Counted from the first letter of the stretch, positions 24,820 to 35,609 are shown. The stretch: 64,000 bases of DNA from CAZDKK01 sp964506245 (GCA_964506245.1 CAZDKK010000015.1:24589-88588); one strand, 5' to 3'. The notes: generated from the sequence alone by a model not told the origin. Translations and numbers: made by a program.

Positions 24820-27800
24820 ATGCGGAAGTCTTCGCGGATCTCATTGCATCTCGGGGTCAGCGTGCTCTCCGTCCTGCTGCTGGCGGCGCTTGCCATCCCG
24901 GCGAGCGCGCAGCTCCAGGGAGGAAACAGCTACCCAATCGACGGCACGGAGAATCCCCCGGTCTCCTTCGCCTCGATCACCAGCGCGGTCACCTACATGA
25001 CCGCCAGTGGCGTCACCGGCTCGGGCCAGGTCTGGCTCGAGCTCAGCCCCGGGTACGCCGGCGAGGCCGGGCCGGTCACGATCGGCGCGATCCCGGGCGT
25101 GAGCGCCACCCTGGGCGTCACCTTCCGGCCTGATTCGGGCTACGTCGCGACGTCCGAGATTGCCGGTGGTTCTTCCACCCAGTGGGCGATCCGGATCGCG
25201 GGCAGCTACATCACCCTCGACGGCCAGGGCGGCGGGGGGGGCGGCGGTCGCGACTGGACCATTCGCTGCACGGGCTCCGGTACCAGCGGCTACGGGCAGT
25301 CCGCGGTGCGCATCGACAATACCAGCGGCAGTCTGACCGACATCGCCGTGCGCTACTGCATCCTCGAAGCCGAGGCGGCCAACACAACCTCGGCCATCTT
25401 CGGCATGACCGGCAGCACGTCCAACACCCTCAAGAACCTGATCGTCGAGGAGAACCTCATCCGCAGCACCGGCTTGACCTCCCCGAATTGCCGCGGCTAC
25501 GGCATGAGCCTGGCGACGATCAGCAACGCCGGCAACACCGGCTGGATCATCCGCAACAACACCTTCAACGACACCTACGCCAACGGCATCCGCCTCACCG
25601 GCGGATTCCCCGGCGCGCTCATCTACGGCAACGAGATCTACCACACCGCCACGATCACGCAGCCGTCGGCGACCGAGTACTCGGGCATCTATTTCTCTAC
25701 CTCTGCCAGCGCCGGCACGCAGATCTACGACAACCTCGTCTATGACATCAAGCTCGCGGGCGCTTCCAGCGCTGTCAATGGCCTCTACTTCTACACGGCC
25801 AACAGCACCGGCGACCGGATCAAGGTCTACAACAACCGCGTCGCGATCGGCCCCGGCGTGGTGTCGGCCATCGACATCTTCGGAATCCGCGAATACACGT
25901 CGAGCGGCGGCCTGATCGACTACGATTACAACTCCGTGTGGATCGGCGGCTCGCCCACTTCGGGCAGCAACAACTCCGCCGCCTTCCGCAAGCAGTCGAG
26001 CGGCGTGCTCAACGTCCGCAACAACATCTTCTACAACGCCCGTTCGAATAACGGCGCGACGGGCACGCACTGGGCCATCATGGCGAACAACACCACGTTC
26101 GCCTCGATCAACTACAACGACTACTACGCCGACGGCACGGGCGGCGTCTTGGGTACGACGACCGGCGCCACGGGCGGCAACGTGACCACCCTGGCGGCGT
26201 GGAAGGCGGCGGTACCGGCAGACGTAGCCAGCGTCTCGCAGGATCCGCACTACGTCAACGCGGCCGGCTCGCCGCCCGACCTGCACCTGGATGCGACCAT
26301 CGCGAGCCAGCTCGAGTCGGGCGGCACCGCGATCGCCGGCATCGACTACGACTTCGAGGGCGACATCCGCTACGGTTCGGCTGGCTACAGCGGGACCGGC
26401 ACGGCGCCCGACATCGGCGCCGACGAGATGGAGGGACTGCCGCTCGACCTGACGCCACCCGTAATCACCTACATTCCGCTGGCGAATGATGCCGGCACGA
26501 CCACGCGTGAGTTCACGGACGTCGCGGTCACCGACGCCAGCGGTGTCAATGGCAGCGCGGGCACCAGGCCGCGCGTCTATTACAAGAAGTACGGCGATGC
26601 CAACACCTGGGGTGACAACACCAGCGCGACCGACGGCTGGAAGTATGCCGAGGCCAATGGCTCGACGTCGCCCTTCGACTTCACCATCGACTACTCGCTC
26701 GTCTACGGCGGCAGCGTGGCGAGCGGGGACACCATCCAGTACTTCGTGGTCGCCCAGGACCTGGCCAGCACGCCCAACGTCGGCATCAACTCGGGCACCT
26801 TCGCCGCGCAGCCGGCGAGCGTCGACCTGACCACGGCGGCCTTCCCAATCACCGGGACGATCAACAGCTATCTGATCGTCGGGACGCTCGCGGGCGAGTT
26901 CACCGTCGGCACCGGCGGCGACTACGAGACGCTGAAAGGCGCCTTCGACGACATCAACCTGAATGTGGTCGCCGGGGAGATCACCCTGACGATCCTCGCC
27001 TCGGGCACGACGGAGACCGCGTCGGCGGTGCTGAACGCCGTGGCCTACCAGGGTGGCCCCTGGACGATCACGATCAAGCCGGAAGCCGGCGCCACGCCGA
27101 CGATCACCGGCGCGATCGGCGGTGCGCTGGTCAAGCTGAACGGCGCCGACCACGTCGTCATCGACGGGTCGAACAGCGCCGGCGGGACGACCCGCGACCT
27201 GACGTTCGCGAACACCAGCACGGCGGCCAGCGGCGTCATCTGGATGAACAGCCTCGGCGCCGGTCAGGGCGCGACCGACAACACGGTCAAGAACTGCATC
27301 GTGCTCGCCGGTGCGGACCAGTCGACCGGCACGACCGAGACCTGGGGTATCGTCTGCTCGGGAACCTCGATGAGCACGACCGGCTACGGCGCGGACAACG
27401 ACAACATCACGATCGCCAACAACGAGGTCCGCAAGGTTCGCTGGGGCATCTACGTGCTGGGCATCTCGGGGAACCCGAACGAAACCTACTTGATCGAAGG
27501 GAACCTGATCGGCCCGGCTGCTTTCGGCAGCGAGTCGATCGGCCGGGGCGGGATCACGATCCGCTACACGAACCACGCCACGATCCAGGACAATGAGGTT
27601 CGCTGCGTGGGCGGAACCTACGCCTTGACGTCCAGCGGCACGGACCGGGTCGGGATCGGCGTCGGCGGCGACATCTGGAGCCCCACCCCGACGACCGCGG
27701 GCGGCTGCGTCGTGCAGCGCAACGTGGTGCACGACATCGTCGAGGAACGCACTTTCTCGGCGGTCGGGATCGTCGTGGCGGGCCAGGGCTCGCCCAGCGG

Positions 27801-30800
27801 CAACCTGATCGTCAACAATATGATCTACAACGTGTACGCCAACGGCACGTCGGGCGACCAGGGCATCTGCATCGGCATCATCGATGGCAATGGCGACACG
27901 ATCGCCTACAACTCGGTTTACGTGGCGGGCGACATCGATCCGACCGGCGCCTCGAACGCGACGCAGAGCCAAGTCGGCATCCGGATCGCCAACACGACAC
28001 CGGCCAACCTGACCCTCAAGAACAACATCTTCTCGGTCGATGTCAACTCGAACACCGCGACCTTGAAGCACTACGCGATCGTGGCGCCTTCGACGAGCTA
28101 CGCCTGGGGCACCGGTGGCTGCGACAACAACGACTACTATGTGAACCCGGCCAATCCGCAGATGGTCCTGGGCGGGATCGGGACGACCGTGCCGTATACC
28201 GAGGTGCCAACGCTGGCAAGCTGGCGGACGCAGTTCACACCCAACCAGGACGGCTTCTCGGTGAGCTCGAATCCGCCCTTCGTGTCGGCCACCGACCTGC
28301 ACCTGCTGACGGACGTGCCGACGCCGCTCGAGTCGGGCGGCACGCCGATCACCGGCGTGGGGTACGACTACGACGGCGACGCGCGCAATGCCACGACGCC
28401 CGACATCGGTGCGGACGAGGGCGACTTCACGGTGCTCCTGGAGCACGACATCGCGGCGGTGGCCTTCATCGACCCGACCAACGGCGGCACCAAGATCGCC
28501 GGAACGCCCTTTAACCCCCGGGCGTCGTTCGAGAACCTGGGTCTCGAGGTCGAGAACGACGTCGTGGTGCGCTTCCGCATCGTCGATGAGACCTCGACGG
28601 AGGTTTACAACGAGGTCGACACCCTGACGGTCATCAATCCCGGCACCGGCCCGGAGACAGCCACTTTCCCAGAGTTCAGTTTCAGCACGGGCGGGGCGTA
28701 CACGATGTACGCCAAGTCCGAGCTGCCCGGAGATGACAACCCGAGCAATGACGAGATCACCGGCACGGTCACCGTGTTCGCACCGCTGGCAGGCGTCTAC
28801 GACGTCGGCGCGGCCGAGCCAGCACCCTTCAACTCACTGACCAACGCCATCGGCGCCCTGAACACCGTCGGCGTGTCGGCTCCCGTGACCTTCGTCCTGG
28901 TCGACGCCAGCTACACGGCGCCGGCCGAGACCTTCCCGCTCACGATCAACGCCTACCCAGGCGCCAGCGAGACCAACACCTTCACGATCCGGCCGGCGGG
29001 TCCGGGGACGACGATCAGCGGCACGAGCACGACCGCGGCCATCGTTCTCAACGGCGCCGACTACGTCACGATCGATGGGTCGAGCGGCCTGCTCCGGGCG
29101 CGTGATCTGACCATCGTGAACACGAGCACGAGCAGCACGACCGCCGTCCTGTGGCTCAAGAGCCTCGGCGCGGATCTGGGCTGCGTCAACAACACGATCC
29201 AGAACTGCATCCTGATGGCGGGTGCCGATCAGTCGACGACGACGACCGTGACCTACGGCGTGATCGTGACCGGCAGCACGATCAGCACCTCCACGGGCGG
29301 CAACGACAACGACGGCAACGCGTTCATCGGCAACGAGGTGCGCAAGACGCGCTGGGGCATCTACCTGGTGGGTGTCTCCGGCAACCTGAATGCGAACAAC
29401 GTGGTGAGCGGCAACCTGGTGGGCCCCGAGGCCTTCGGCTCCGAGCAGATCGGCCAGGGCGGCATCGTCGGGACGTACCAGGACCATGTCTCGATCACCG
29501 GCAACGAGGTGCGCTTCGTGGGTGGCACCTACGCCACGACGACCGGCGGCGCCGACCGGACCGGCATCGGCCTCGGGGCCCCCGGCTGGCCGCCGACCGC
29601 CGCCGCCACGATCAACTCGGTCGTCACGGGCAACCTGATCCACGACGTCGTGGAGGAGCGGACCTACGGGGCGGTTGGGATCGTGATGGCCGCATCGGGC
29701 ACACCCAGCGCCAACCTCGTTGCCAACAACATGATCTACAACGTGCGCGGCAACGGCACCGGCAGCGACCAGTGCATCGGCCTCGGCATCGCCGCCGGCG
29801 ACGGCGACACGGTCGTCTACAACTCGATTGCCATGTCCGGCGACCTCGATCCGGGCAGCAGCTCGGCGACCAGCCAGAGCAGCGCCGGCATCCGGATCTC
29901 CTCGACCACGCCGGCGAATCTCACGCTCAAGAACAACATCATCTCAGCCGACGTCAACTCGAACACCTCGACCTTGAAGCACTACGCGATCGTGGCGCCT
30001 TCGACGAGCTATGCCTGGGGCACCGGCGGCTGCGACAACAACGACTACTATGCGAACCCGGCCAATCCGCAGATGGTCCTGGGCGGAATCGGGACGACCG
30101 TGCCGTACACCCAGGTGTCGACGCTGGCCGAGTGGCGGACGCAGTTCACGCCCAACCAGGACAGCTCCTCGGTGAGCGCGAACCCGCCTTTCGCGTCGGC
30201 CACCGACCTGCACCTGCTGACGACCGTGCCGACGGCGCTCGAGTCGGGCGGCACGCCGATCACCGGCGTGGAGTACGACTACGACGGCGACGCGCGCAAT
30301 GCCACGACGCCCGACATGGGTGCGGACGAGGGCGACTTCACGCCGCTCTTCGAGCACGACATCGCGGCGGTGGCCTTCATCGACCCGACCAACGGCGGCA
30401 CCAAAATCGCCGGGACACCGTTCAGCCCGCAGGCCTCCTTCGAGAACGCGGGTCTGAACGTCGAGAACGACGTCCAGGTGCGCTTCCGGATCGTGGACGA
30501 GACCTCGACCGAGATCTACAACGAGGTCGACACCCTGGCGGTCATGAACCCGGCCGGCGGGCCGCAGACGGCCACGTTCGCGGAGATCAACCTCAGCTCC
30601 GCCGGCACATTCACGATGTACGCCAAGTCCGAGCTGCCGGGGGATGACAACCCAGGTAACGACGAGATCATCGGCACGTTCACCGTGCTGGCGCCGCTGG
30701 CGGGCGTCTACGACGTCGGCGCGGCTGAGCCAGCACCCTTCAACTCACTGACCAACGCCATCGGCGCCCTGAACACCGTCGGCGTGTCGGCTCCCGTGAC

Positions 30801-32913
30801 CTTCGTCCTGGTCGACGCCAGCTACACGGCGCCGGCCGAGACCTTCCCGCTCACGATCAACGCCTACCCAGGCGCCAGCGAGACCAACACCTTCACGATC
30901 CGGCCGGCGGGTCCGGGGACGACGATCAGCGGCACGAGCACGACCGCGGCCATCGTTCTCAACGGCGCCGACTACGTCACGATCGATGGGTCGAGCGGCC
31001 TGCTCCGGGCGCGTGATCTGACCATCGTGAACACGAGCACGAGCAGCACGACCGCCGTCCTGTGGCTCAAGAGCCTCGGCGCGGATCTGGGCTGCGTCAA
31101 CAACACGATCCAGAACTGCATCCTGATGGCGGGTGCCGATCAGTCGACGACGACGACCGTGACCTACGGCGTGATCGTGACCGGCAGCACGATCAGCACC
31201 TCCACGGGCGGCAACGACAACGACGGCAACGCGTTCATCGGCAACGAGGTGCGCAAGACGCGCTGGGGCATCTACCTGGTGGGTGTCTCCGGCAACCTGA
31301 ATGCGAACAACGTGGTGAGCGGCAACCTGGTGGGCCCCGAGGCCTTCGGCTCCGAGCAGATCGGCCAGGGCGGCATCGTCGGGACGTACCAGGACCATGT
31401 CTCGATCACCGGCAACGAGGTGCGCTTCGTGGGTGGCACCTACGCCACGACGACCAGCGGCGCCGACCGGATGGGCATCGGTCTCGGCGCCGGCGGCTGG
31501 TCACCGACGGCAACCGCGACGATCAACTCGGTCGTTACGGGCAATCTCATCCACGAAGTGGTGGAAGAGCGGACCTACTCGGCGGTCGGGATCATCGTAG
31601 CCGGTTCGGGCACGCCCAGCGCGAACCTCGTCGCCAACAACATGATCTTCGGCGTGCGCTCCAACGGCACGGCGGGCGATCAGAGCATCGGCCTCGGCAT
31701 CGGCGGCGGTGACGGCGACACGGTGGCCTACAACTCGATCTCGCTGAGCGGTGACCTCGACCCCGGCACCGCGACCTCGGCCAGCTACAGCGGGTGCGGC
31801 ATCCGGATCTCTTCGACGACGCCGGCGAACCTCACGCTCAAGGACAACATCATCTCGGTCGACTACACGTCGAACACGGCAACGCTGATGCACTTCGCGA
31901 TCGTGGCTCCGGCGACGACCTACGCGTGGGGCACCGGCGGCAGCAACAACAACGACTACTTCGTGAACGCGGCCAACCCGCAGATGGTGCTGGGCGGCGT
32001 CGGAACGAGCATCCCGTACACCTATGTGACGACGCTGGCCGGCTGGCAAGCTGTATTCACGCCCGGCCAGGACAGCCTCTCGATCTCGGCCGACCCGCTC
32101 TTCGTGGGCCCGACCGATCTGCACATCAGCACGGCCGGCCCGATCTCGCCGGTCTCCAACGCGGGTGTTCCGCTGGCGGCGGTCACCACCGACTACGACG
32201 GTGACCTGCGCAACGCGACCACGCCCGACATCGGCGCCGACGAGTTCACGATCGTCGTCCCGGTGAACATCTCGATCGCTGACGTTCAGGTGGTCGAGGG
32301 CAATCCGGGGGATCCGAATCCGATCGCGGCCTTCGCCGTCACCCTGGACGCGGCCCCGGTCGACTCGGTCTGGGTGAGCTACACGACGCTGGACAGCACG
32401 GCCACGGTCGCCAACAACGACTACGTGGCTGCCGCCGGCCTGCTCGTGTTCGCTCCGGGTGAAGTGGCCGACACGATCCTGGTCACGGTGGTCCCCGACT
32501 CGACCTGGGAGCCGGACGAGTGCTTCATGGTCGTCCTGAGCGATCCGGTGGGCGCGACCATCGCCGATCCGGTGGGCGTCGGCACGATCCTGAACGACGA
32601 CGAGTTCTCCGGTGTCGAGCCGAACGAGATCCCGAAGGCGACCTTCCTGGCAGGCAGCCGGCCGAACCCGGCGGCGGGCGCAGCGACGATCTTCTACGGT
32701 CTGAGCGCGCCGAGCCACGTCAAGCTCGACCTGTACGACCTGCAGGGACGCCTGGTGCGGCGATTGGCCGACGGCCCCGAGACCGCGGGCTACAAGCGCG
32801 TGGTCTGGGACGGCCGGGATGGCCGCGGTCACTCCGTCGGTTCGGGCTTCTACTTCTTGAGGCTCAAGACCGAGGAGAAGACCTACACGAAGCCGATCAG
32901 GATCCTACGGTAG
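24820..32913 (+). CDS. Giant exported beta-helix/Calx-beta adhesin-like protein
   Basis: 2697 residues. After a signal peptide ending PASAQ (about 31) comes an N-terminal parallel beta-helix-like region, then three large units at about 690-1325, 1325-1962 and 1962-2478. Each combines a right-handed beta-helix (for example NNTIQNCILMAGADQS) with a closing GADEGDF-type segment; units 1 and 2 also have a CARDB-like domain (EHDIAAVAFIDPTNGGTKIA). A Calx-beta domain (about 2480-2597) and a FlgD-like sorting module (about 2607-2697, ending KPIRILR) follow. Likely surface-displayed, possibly adhesive or glycan-binding. GAGGAGGAA precedes the ATG. Units 2 and 3 share a 729-bp identical DNA block. Confidence 0.85.
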   Translation: MRKSSRISLHLGVSVLSVLLLAALAIPASAQLQGGNSYPIDGTENPPVSFASITSAVTYMTASGVTGSGQVWLELSPGYAGEAGPVTIGAIPGVSATLGVTFRPDSGYVATSEIAGGSSTQWAIRIAGSYITLDGQGGGGGGGRDWTIRCTGSGTSGYGQSAVRIDNTSGSLTDIAVRYCILEAEAANTTSAIFGMTGSTSNTLKNLIVEENLIRSTGLTSPNCRGYGMSLATISNAGNTGWIIRNNTFNDTYANGIRLTGGFPGALIYGNEIYHTATITQPSATEYSGIYFSTSASAGTQIYDNLVYDIKLAGASSAVNGLYFYTANSTGDRIKVYNNRVAIGPGVVSAIDIFGIREYTSSGGLIDYDYNSVWIGGSPTSGSNNSAAFRKQSSGVLNVRNNIFYNARSNNGATGTHWAIMANNTTFASINYNDYYADGTGGVLGTTTGATGGNVTTLAAWKAAVPADVASVSQDPHYVNAAGSPPDLHLDATIASQLESGGTAIAGIDYDFEGDIRYGSAGYSGTGTAPDIGADEMEGLPLDLTPPVITYIPLANDAGTTTREFTDVAVTDASGVNGSAGTRPRVYYKKYGDANTWGDNTSATDGWKYAEANGSTSPFDFTIDYSLVYGGSVASGDTIQYFVVAQDLASTPNVGINSGTFAAQPASVDLTTAAFPITGTINSYLIVGTLAGEFTVGTGGDYETLKGAFDDINLNVVAGEITLTILASGTTETASAVLNAVAYQGGPWTITIKPEAGATPTITGAIGGALVKLNGADHVVIDGSNSAGGTTRDLTFANTSTAASGVIWMNSLGAGQGATDNTVKNCIVLAGADQSTGTTETWGIVCSGTSMSTTGYGADNDNITIANNEVRKVRWGIYVLGISGNPNETYLIEGNLIGPAAFGSESIGRGGITIRYTNHATIQDNEVRCVGGTYALTSSGTDRVGIGVGGDIWSPTPTTAGGCVVQRNVVHDIVEERTFSAVGIVVAGQGSPSGNLIVNNMIYNVYANGTSGDQGICIGIIDGNGDTIAYNSVYVAGDIDPTGASNATQSQVGIRIANTTPANLTLKNNIFSVDVNSNTATLKHYAIVAPSTSYAWGTGGCDNNDYYVNPANPQMVLGGIGTTVPYTEVPTLASWRTQFTPNQDGFSVSSNPPFVSATDLHLLTDVPTPLESGGTPITGVGYDYDGDARNATTPDIGADEGDFTVLLEHDIAAVAFIDPTNGGTKIAGTPFNPRASFENLGLEVENDVVVRFRIVDETSTEVYNEVDTLTVINPGTGPETATFPEFSFSTGGAYTMYAKSELPGDDNPSNDEITGTVTVFAPLAGVYDVGAAEPAPFNSLTNAIGALNTVGVSAPVTFVLVDASYTAPAETFPLTINAYPGASETNTFTIRPAGPGTTISGTSTTAAIVLNGADYVTIDGSSGLLRARDLTIVNTSTSSTTAVLWLKSLGADLGCVNNTIQNCILMAGADQSTTTTVTYGVIVTGSTISTSTGGNDNDGNAFIGNEVRKTRWGIYLVGVSGNLNANNVVSGNLVGPEAFGSEQIGQGGIVGTYQDHVSITGNEVRFVGGTYATTTGGADRTGIGLGAPGWPPTAAATINSVVTGNLIHDVVEERTYGAVGIVMAASGTPSANLVANNMIYNVRGNGTGSDQCIGLGIAAGDGDTVVYNSIAMSGDLDPGSSSATSQSSAGIRISSTTPANLTLKNNIISADVNSNTSTLKHYAIVAPSTSYAWGTGGCDNNDYYANPANPQMVLGGIGTTVPYTQVSTLAEWRTQFTPNQDSSSVSANPPFASATDLHLLTTVPTALESGGTPITGVEYDYDGDARNATTPDMGADEGDFTPLFEHDIAAVAFIDPTNGGTKIAGTPFSPQASFENAGLNVENDVQVRFRIVDETSTEIYNEVDTLAVMNPAGGPQTATFAEINLSSAGTFTMYAKSELPGDDNPGNDEIIGTFTVLAPLAGVYDVGAAEPAPFNSLTNAIGALNTVGVSAPVTFVLVDASYTAPAETFPLTINAYPGASETNTFTIRPAGPGTTISGTSTTAAIVLNGADYVTIDGSSGLLRARDLTIVNTSTSSTTAVLWLKSLGADLGCVNNTIQNCILMAGADQSTTTTVTYGVIVTGSTISTSTGGNDNDGNAFIGNEVRKTRWGIYLVGVSGNLNANNVVSGNLVGPEAFGSEQIGQGGIVGTYQDHVSITGNEVRFVGGTYATTTSGADRMGIGLGAGGWSPTATATINSVVTGNLIHEVVEERTYSAVGIIVAGSGTPSANLVANNMIFGVRSNGTAGDQSIGLGIGGGDGDTVAYNSISLSGDLDPGTATSASYSGCGIRISSTTPANLTLKDNIISVDYTSNTATLMHFAIVAPATTYAWGTGGSNNNDYFVNAANPQMVLGGVGTSIPYTYVTTLAGWQAVFTPGQDSLSISADPLFVGPTDLHISTAGPISPVSNAGVPLAAVTTDYDGDLRNATTPDIGADEFTIVVPVNISIADVQVVEGNPGDPNPIAAFAVTLDAAPVDSVWVSYTTLDSTATVANNDYVAAAGLLVFAPGEVADTILVTVVPDSTWEPDECFMVVLSDPVGATIADPVGVGTILNDDEFSGVEPNEIPKATFLAGSRPNPAAGAATIFYGLSAPSHVKLDLYDLQGRLVRRLADGPETAGYKRVVWDGRDGRGHSVGSGFYFLRLKTEEKTYTKPIRILR
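28816..29544 (+). repeat. 729-bp internal duplication, copy 1
   Basis: Aligned by eye, this block is identical to 30727-31455 (offset 1911 bp, 637 codons, in frame). The first mismatches are at 28815 and 29545. It encodes the beta-helix part of unit 2. Confidence 0.85.
30727..31455 (+). repeat. 729-bp internal duplication, copy 2
   Basis: Identical partner of 28816-29544. The flanking parts of the 1911-bp period are similar but diverged, so identity is confined to this block. Confidence 0.85.
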
Positions 32914-32965
32914 TTCCCGGGCTGTCGGCCGGGGCGCGAGCCCCGATCGACGCCGGCCCTAGAGC

Positions 32966-33000
32966 GAAGCCGGCCGAGGGATCTGCCCTCGGCCGGCTTC
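32966..33000. terminator. Strong bidirectional terminator hairpin
   Basis: A perfect 15-bp inverted repeat (32966-32980 with 32986-33000) with the loop ATCTG, between the convergent giant-protein and beta-propeller genes. A short pyrimidine run follows on the plus strand. Confidence 0.85.
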
Positions 33001-33036
33001 TCCTTCCGAGCCGCGCCCAGCCGCCGCCAGGGGATC

Positions 33037-34569
33037 TCAGCGCGCCAGCAAGAGGATGCGGTGGGACGCCGTGCCGCCCTGGGTAGCGAGGCGGCACCAG
33101 TAGGTCCCCGCGGGTAGCTCCGTGCCCCGCCACGTCACGGAGTGCTCGCCGGCCGCATGCGACGCCCCATCGAGCAGCCGGTCGACAAGCCGGCCGTCGG
33201 CGGAGTAGAGCCCGAGCGTGACCGGCCCCGCCTGCGCGAGCGCGAAGCGGATGGTGGCTGCCCCGCGGCACGGGTTCGGATCGATGCTCAGCAGCAGTTC
33301 CCCCGCTGTGCCCGCCAGCTCGATCGGCACGCTGGCTGGATCGACGCTGCGATAGGCCCGCACATCGGTGCCCACGCCGCACACCACCAGCGTTCCGCTG
33401 TGGCCCATCGACGGCCCCCCGATGTTGATATTCGTGACCGGCACGCTCCAGATCGGGGTCAGATCGGCCTCGTAGACGTAGAGCCGCCCGCCGTTGAACC
33501 CGCTGTTGGAGAAGTAGACGCGGCCATCGGCGCCGATGGCCATGCGCGGCGCTGAGAAACCGTCGATGATCTCCGTCTGGTCGAGGACGGCGCCGGTGTT
33601 GGGATCGAGGCGGGCGAGCCGGGGACCCGCGATCATGACATAGACCGATCCGTCGGGACCGACGCCGCACTCGCCGGCCGCGCCCGATATCGTCGGGACG
33701 TGCCACTTCTCGATGAACCGCGTGCCGTCGTCGCTGAAGGCGTAGAAGAAATCGACCGAGGGGTTGTTCTGCGTGCGGGCGAGATAGACGGTGCCGTCGG
33801 GACCGACCATCGGCGTAGTCTGGATCAGGAAGCCGGCCATCACGGGGCTCTGGTACAGGCGCTGCCCGGTGGCGGCATCGTAGCGCACCAGGATGTTGCC
33901 GCCGGCGGCGGCATCGGCCACGTAGAAGGCGCTGCCGTAGAGCGCCCCGCCGCAGGTGCCGCTGACGGAGCCGACGCGGGCCGCGTGCCAGACCGTCGAT
34001 CCGTCCTGCGCGTCGAAGCGCCAGATGTCCATGAACGAGCCGACGATCGGGTCGCCGTTGTCGGCGAAGACCATGCCGTCGTACGCGCCGGCGCTCTGCT
34101 CCACCTGCGAGATCCAGACCGTGTCACCGGTCGCCGCGTCCAGGCAGTAGAGGCGAGCCCAGACCGATGCCCCATTGCCCGAGCGCGACGCGTAGACCTT
34201 GCCGTCCCGCACGCCTCCGATCCACGGCGTCCAGTCATCGGTGTAGTAGGGCAGCTCGATCGCCCACTCCTCGTGGCCGTCGGTGAGGTTCATGGCAACG
34301 AGGAAAGCGTCGTGGGGCTGCTGGTAGGGCCAGCGCAGCTGCCGCACCATGAAGACCCGATCCCCCTCGATCACCGGGTGCCAGGCGATGAGCGAGGAGC
34401 GGCCGCCCGACCAGAGCAGGTCGGCGGCGGTGGGGCCGCGCTCGTCCGTCAGACCGTTGCGCCCGGCGTTTCCGCCGGAGTTGTTCCAATCACCGGCGCC
34501 GGCCACCGGGGTCAGCACGCCGAGTGCAAGGACGAGGATACCCGGAAGTGCCCAGCGATGCTGTTGCAT
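33037..34569 (-). CDS. Exported PQQ-type beta-propeller protein with sorting module
   Basis: 510 residues. The signal peptide ends PVAGAGDW. The body holds repeated propeller blades of the PQQ/WD type, for example RLYCLDAATGDTVWISQVEQ, IWRFDAQDGSTVWHAARVGS and LVRYDAATGQRLYQSP. No quinone-ligand or metal motif is evident, so it is likely a non-enzymatic propeller. It ends in a FlgD-like module (DPNPCRGAATIRFALAQAG, LYSADGRLVDRLLDG, GTYWCRLATQG) with an ILLLAR tail. The ATG at 34569 has AGGAGG 6 nt upstream. It is convergent with the giant protein across a strong terminator. Confidence 0.85.
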   Translation of the reverse strand: MQQHRWALPGILVLALGVLTPVAGAGDWNNSGGNAGRNGLTDERGPTAADLLWSGGRSSLIAWHPVIEGDRVFMVRQLRWPYQQPHDAFLVAMNLTDGHEEWAIELPYYTDDWTPWIGGVRDGKVYASRSGNGASVWARLYCLDAATGDTVWISQVEQSAGAYDGMVFADNGDPIVGSFMDIWRFDAQDGSTVWHAARVGSVSGTCGGALYGSAFYVADAAAGGNILVRYDAATGQRLYQSPVMAGFLIQTTPMVGPDGTVYLARTQNNPSVDFFYAFSDDGTRFIEKWHVPTISGAAGECGVGPDGSVYVMIAGPRLARLDPNTGAVLDQTEIIDGFSAPRMAIGADGRVYFSNSGFNGGRLYVYEADLTPIWSVPVTNINIGGPSMGHSGTLVVCGVGTDVRAYRSVDPASVPIELAGTAGELLLSIDPNPCRGAATIRFALAQAGPVTLGLYSADGRLVDRLLDGASHAAGEHSVTWRGTELPAGTYWCRLATQGGTASHRILLLAR

Positions 34570-34635
34570 GGTCGCCTCCTGGTGCCAGGGTGTGGGTGGG
34601 AAATCATCGGCCCTGATGGCCTGATGAACACATCC

Positions 34636-34665
34636 ATTGTCCCATGCGGGTGACCGCGGGAGCAA
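34636..34665 (-). promoter_or_regulatory. Possible promoter of the beta-propeller gene
   Basis: On the minus strand, TTGCTC (34665-34660), 18 nt, then GACAAT (34641-34636), about 70 nt upstream of the ATG at 34569. Weak match. Confidence 0.28.
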
Positions 34666-34754
34666 GCGAGGGGCACAAATGGGCCGGCGGCCCGGGCACG
34701 AGTGGAGGCTGTCTCTCGCGCGCGGTCCGCCGGCACATCACCCGGGCTGCTGCG

Positions 34755-35465
34755 TCAATACTCCTCGGTGAGGATCCGGGTGCCCAGTTGCTCAGCGGTG
34801 ATGGTGCCCGCCTCGCGGGCGCGCAGGTCGCTCATCCGGGCGCGCAAGGTCAGGCGCTCCAAATCGTTACGCCGGAAGTAGCGGTGATCGTCCAGCGAGA
34901 CCGCGACCACGACCCAGTCCTGGTCGCTGAGCTGCGTGAGCATGTCGCCCGCATCGATGAGCATCTCGCGCAGCTCCTCCTTGCCGCGGGCGTAGCACCG
35001 ATCGTCGCGCTTCTTGCGATTGGCGCGCCAGCGGTCGTAGGCGTCCTCGTCCTTCTTGTCATCCCGGTCGCGCGTGATCGCATCGTCGTCCTCGTCATCC
35101 CAGTCCTCGTCGTCCCAGTCGATGATGACACGGTCCCGATGGCGGCTGATGCCCAGGCCCCGCAGCAGGGACCACCCGTGGCTGTCAGACCACTGGCCGC
35201 TCGTCAGCGAGGCCTCGAAGCTGAAGACCAGGCCGTATCCGGGCAAGTAGGTGCCCTGGTTCGGCCCCCCCGAGCTGACCAGCCAGTAGGGGCTGTCGAT
35301 CAAGACGTCGCTGATAAAGTCCTCCATCATGCCGATCTCGCGCTGCAGCTTCTTCGACATCTCCTGGGCGCCGGCCGGCCCGGCGGCGACCGCGACGGCA
35401 ACCGGGACCAGGATCGCGATGGAGGCCCAGGTTCTCAGGCCCGGACGGTGGCTAATGGCTCGCAT
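34755..35465 (-). CDS. Small exported protein of unknown function
   Basis: 236 residues with a signal peptide (about 12-34, ending AGAQEM). The mature part starts with an amphipathic KKLQREIGMMEDFISDVL helix, a PYWLVSSGGPNQGTYLPGYG stretch, then an extremely acidic linker (about 116-134, IIDWDDEDWDDEDDD) and a charged helix EELREMLIDAGDMLTQL. The last part has short strands such as WVVVAVSLDDHRYF. No family recognised; probably a periplasmic scaffold or adaptor. GGGAGGAGACG precedes the ATG. It is divergent from the GWxTD-like gene. Confidence 0.72.
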   Translation of the reverse strand: MRAISHRPGLRTWASIAILVPVAVAVAAGPAGAQEMSKKLQREIGMMEDFISDVLIDSPYWLVSSGGPNQGTYLPGYGLVFSFEASLTSGQWSDSHGWSLLRGLGISRHRDRVIIDWDDEDWDDEDDDAITRDRDDKKDEDAYDRWRANRKKRDDRCYARGKEELREMLIDAGDMLTQLSDQDWVVVAVSLDDHRYFRRNDLERLTLRARMSDLRAREAGTITAEQLGTRILTEEY

Positions 35466-35609
35466 CGTCTCCTCCCTTCTGCAAGAACCCTTCGGACGGC
35501 TCCGAGGGGGGGCCATGGCTCCGGCCGTCCACGCTCACAGCTATCGACGTGCGCCAGGCTCCGGGTGTTCGACCGAATCTCGACCGGCCACGCCTCCGGC
35601 GCAGGATGC

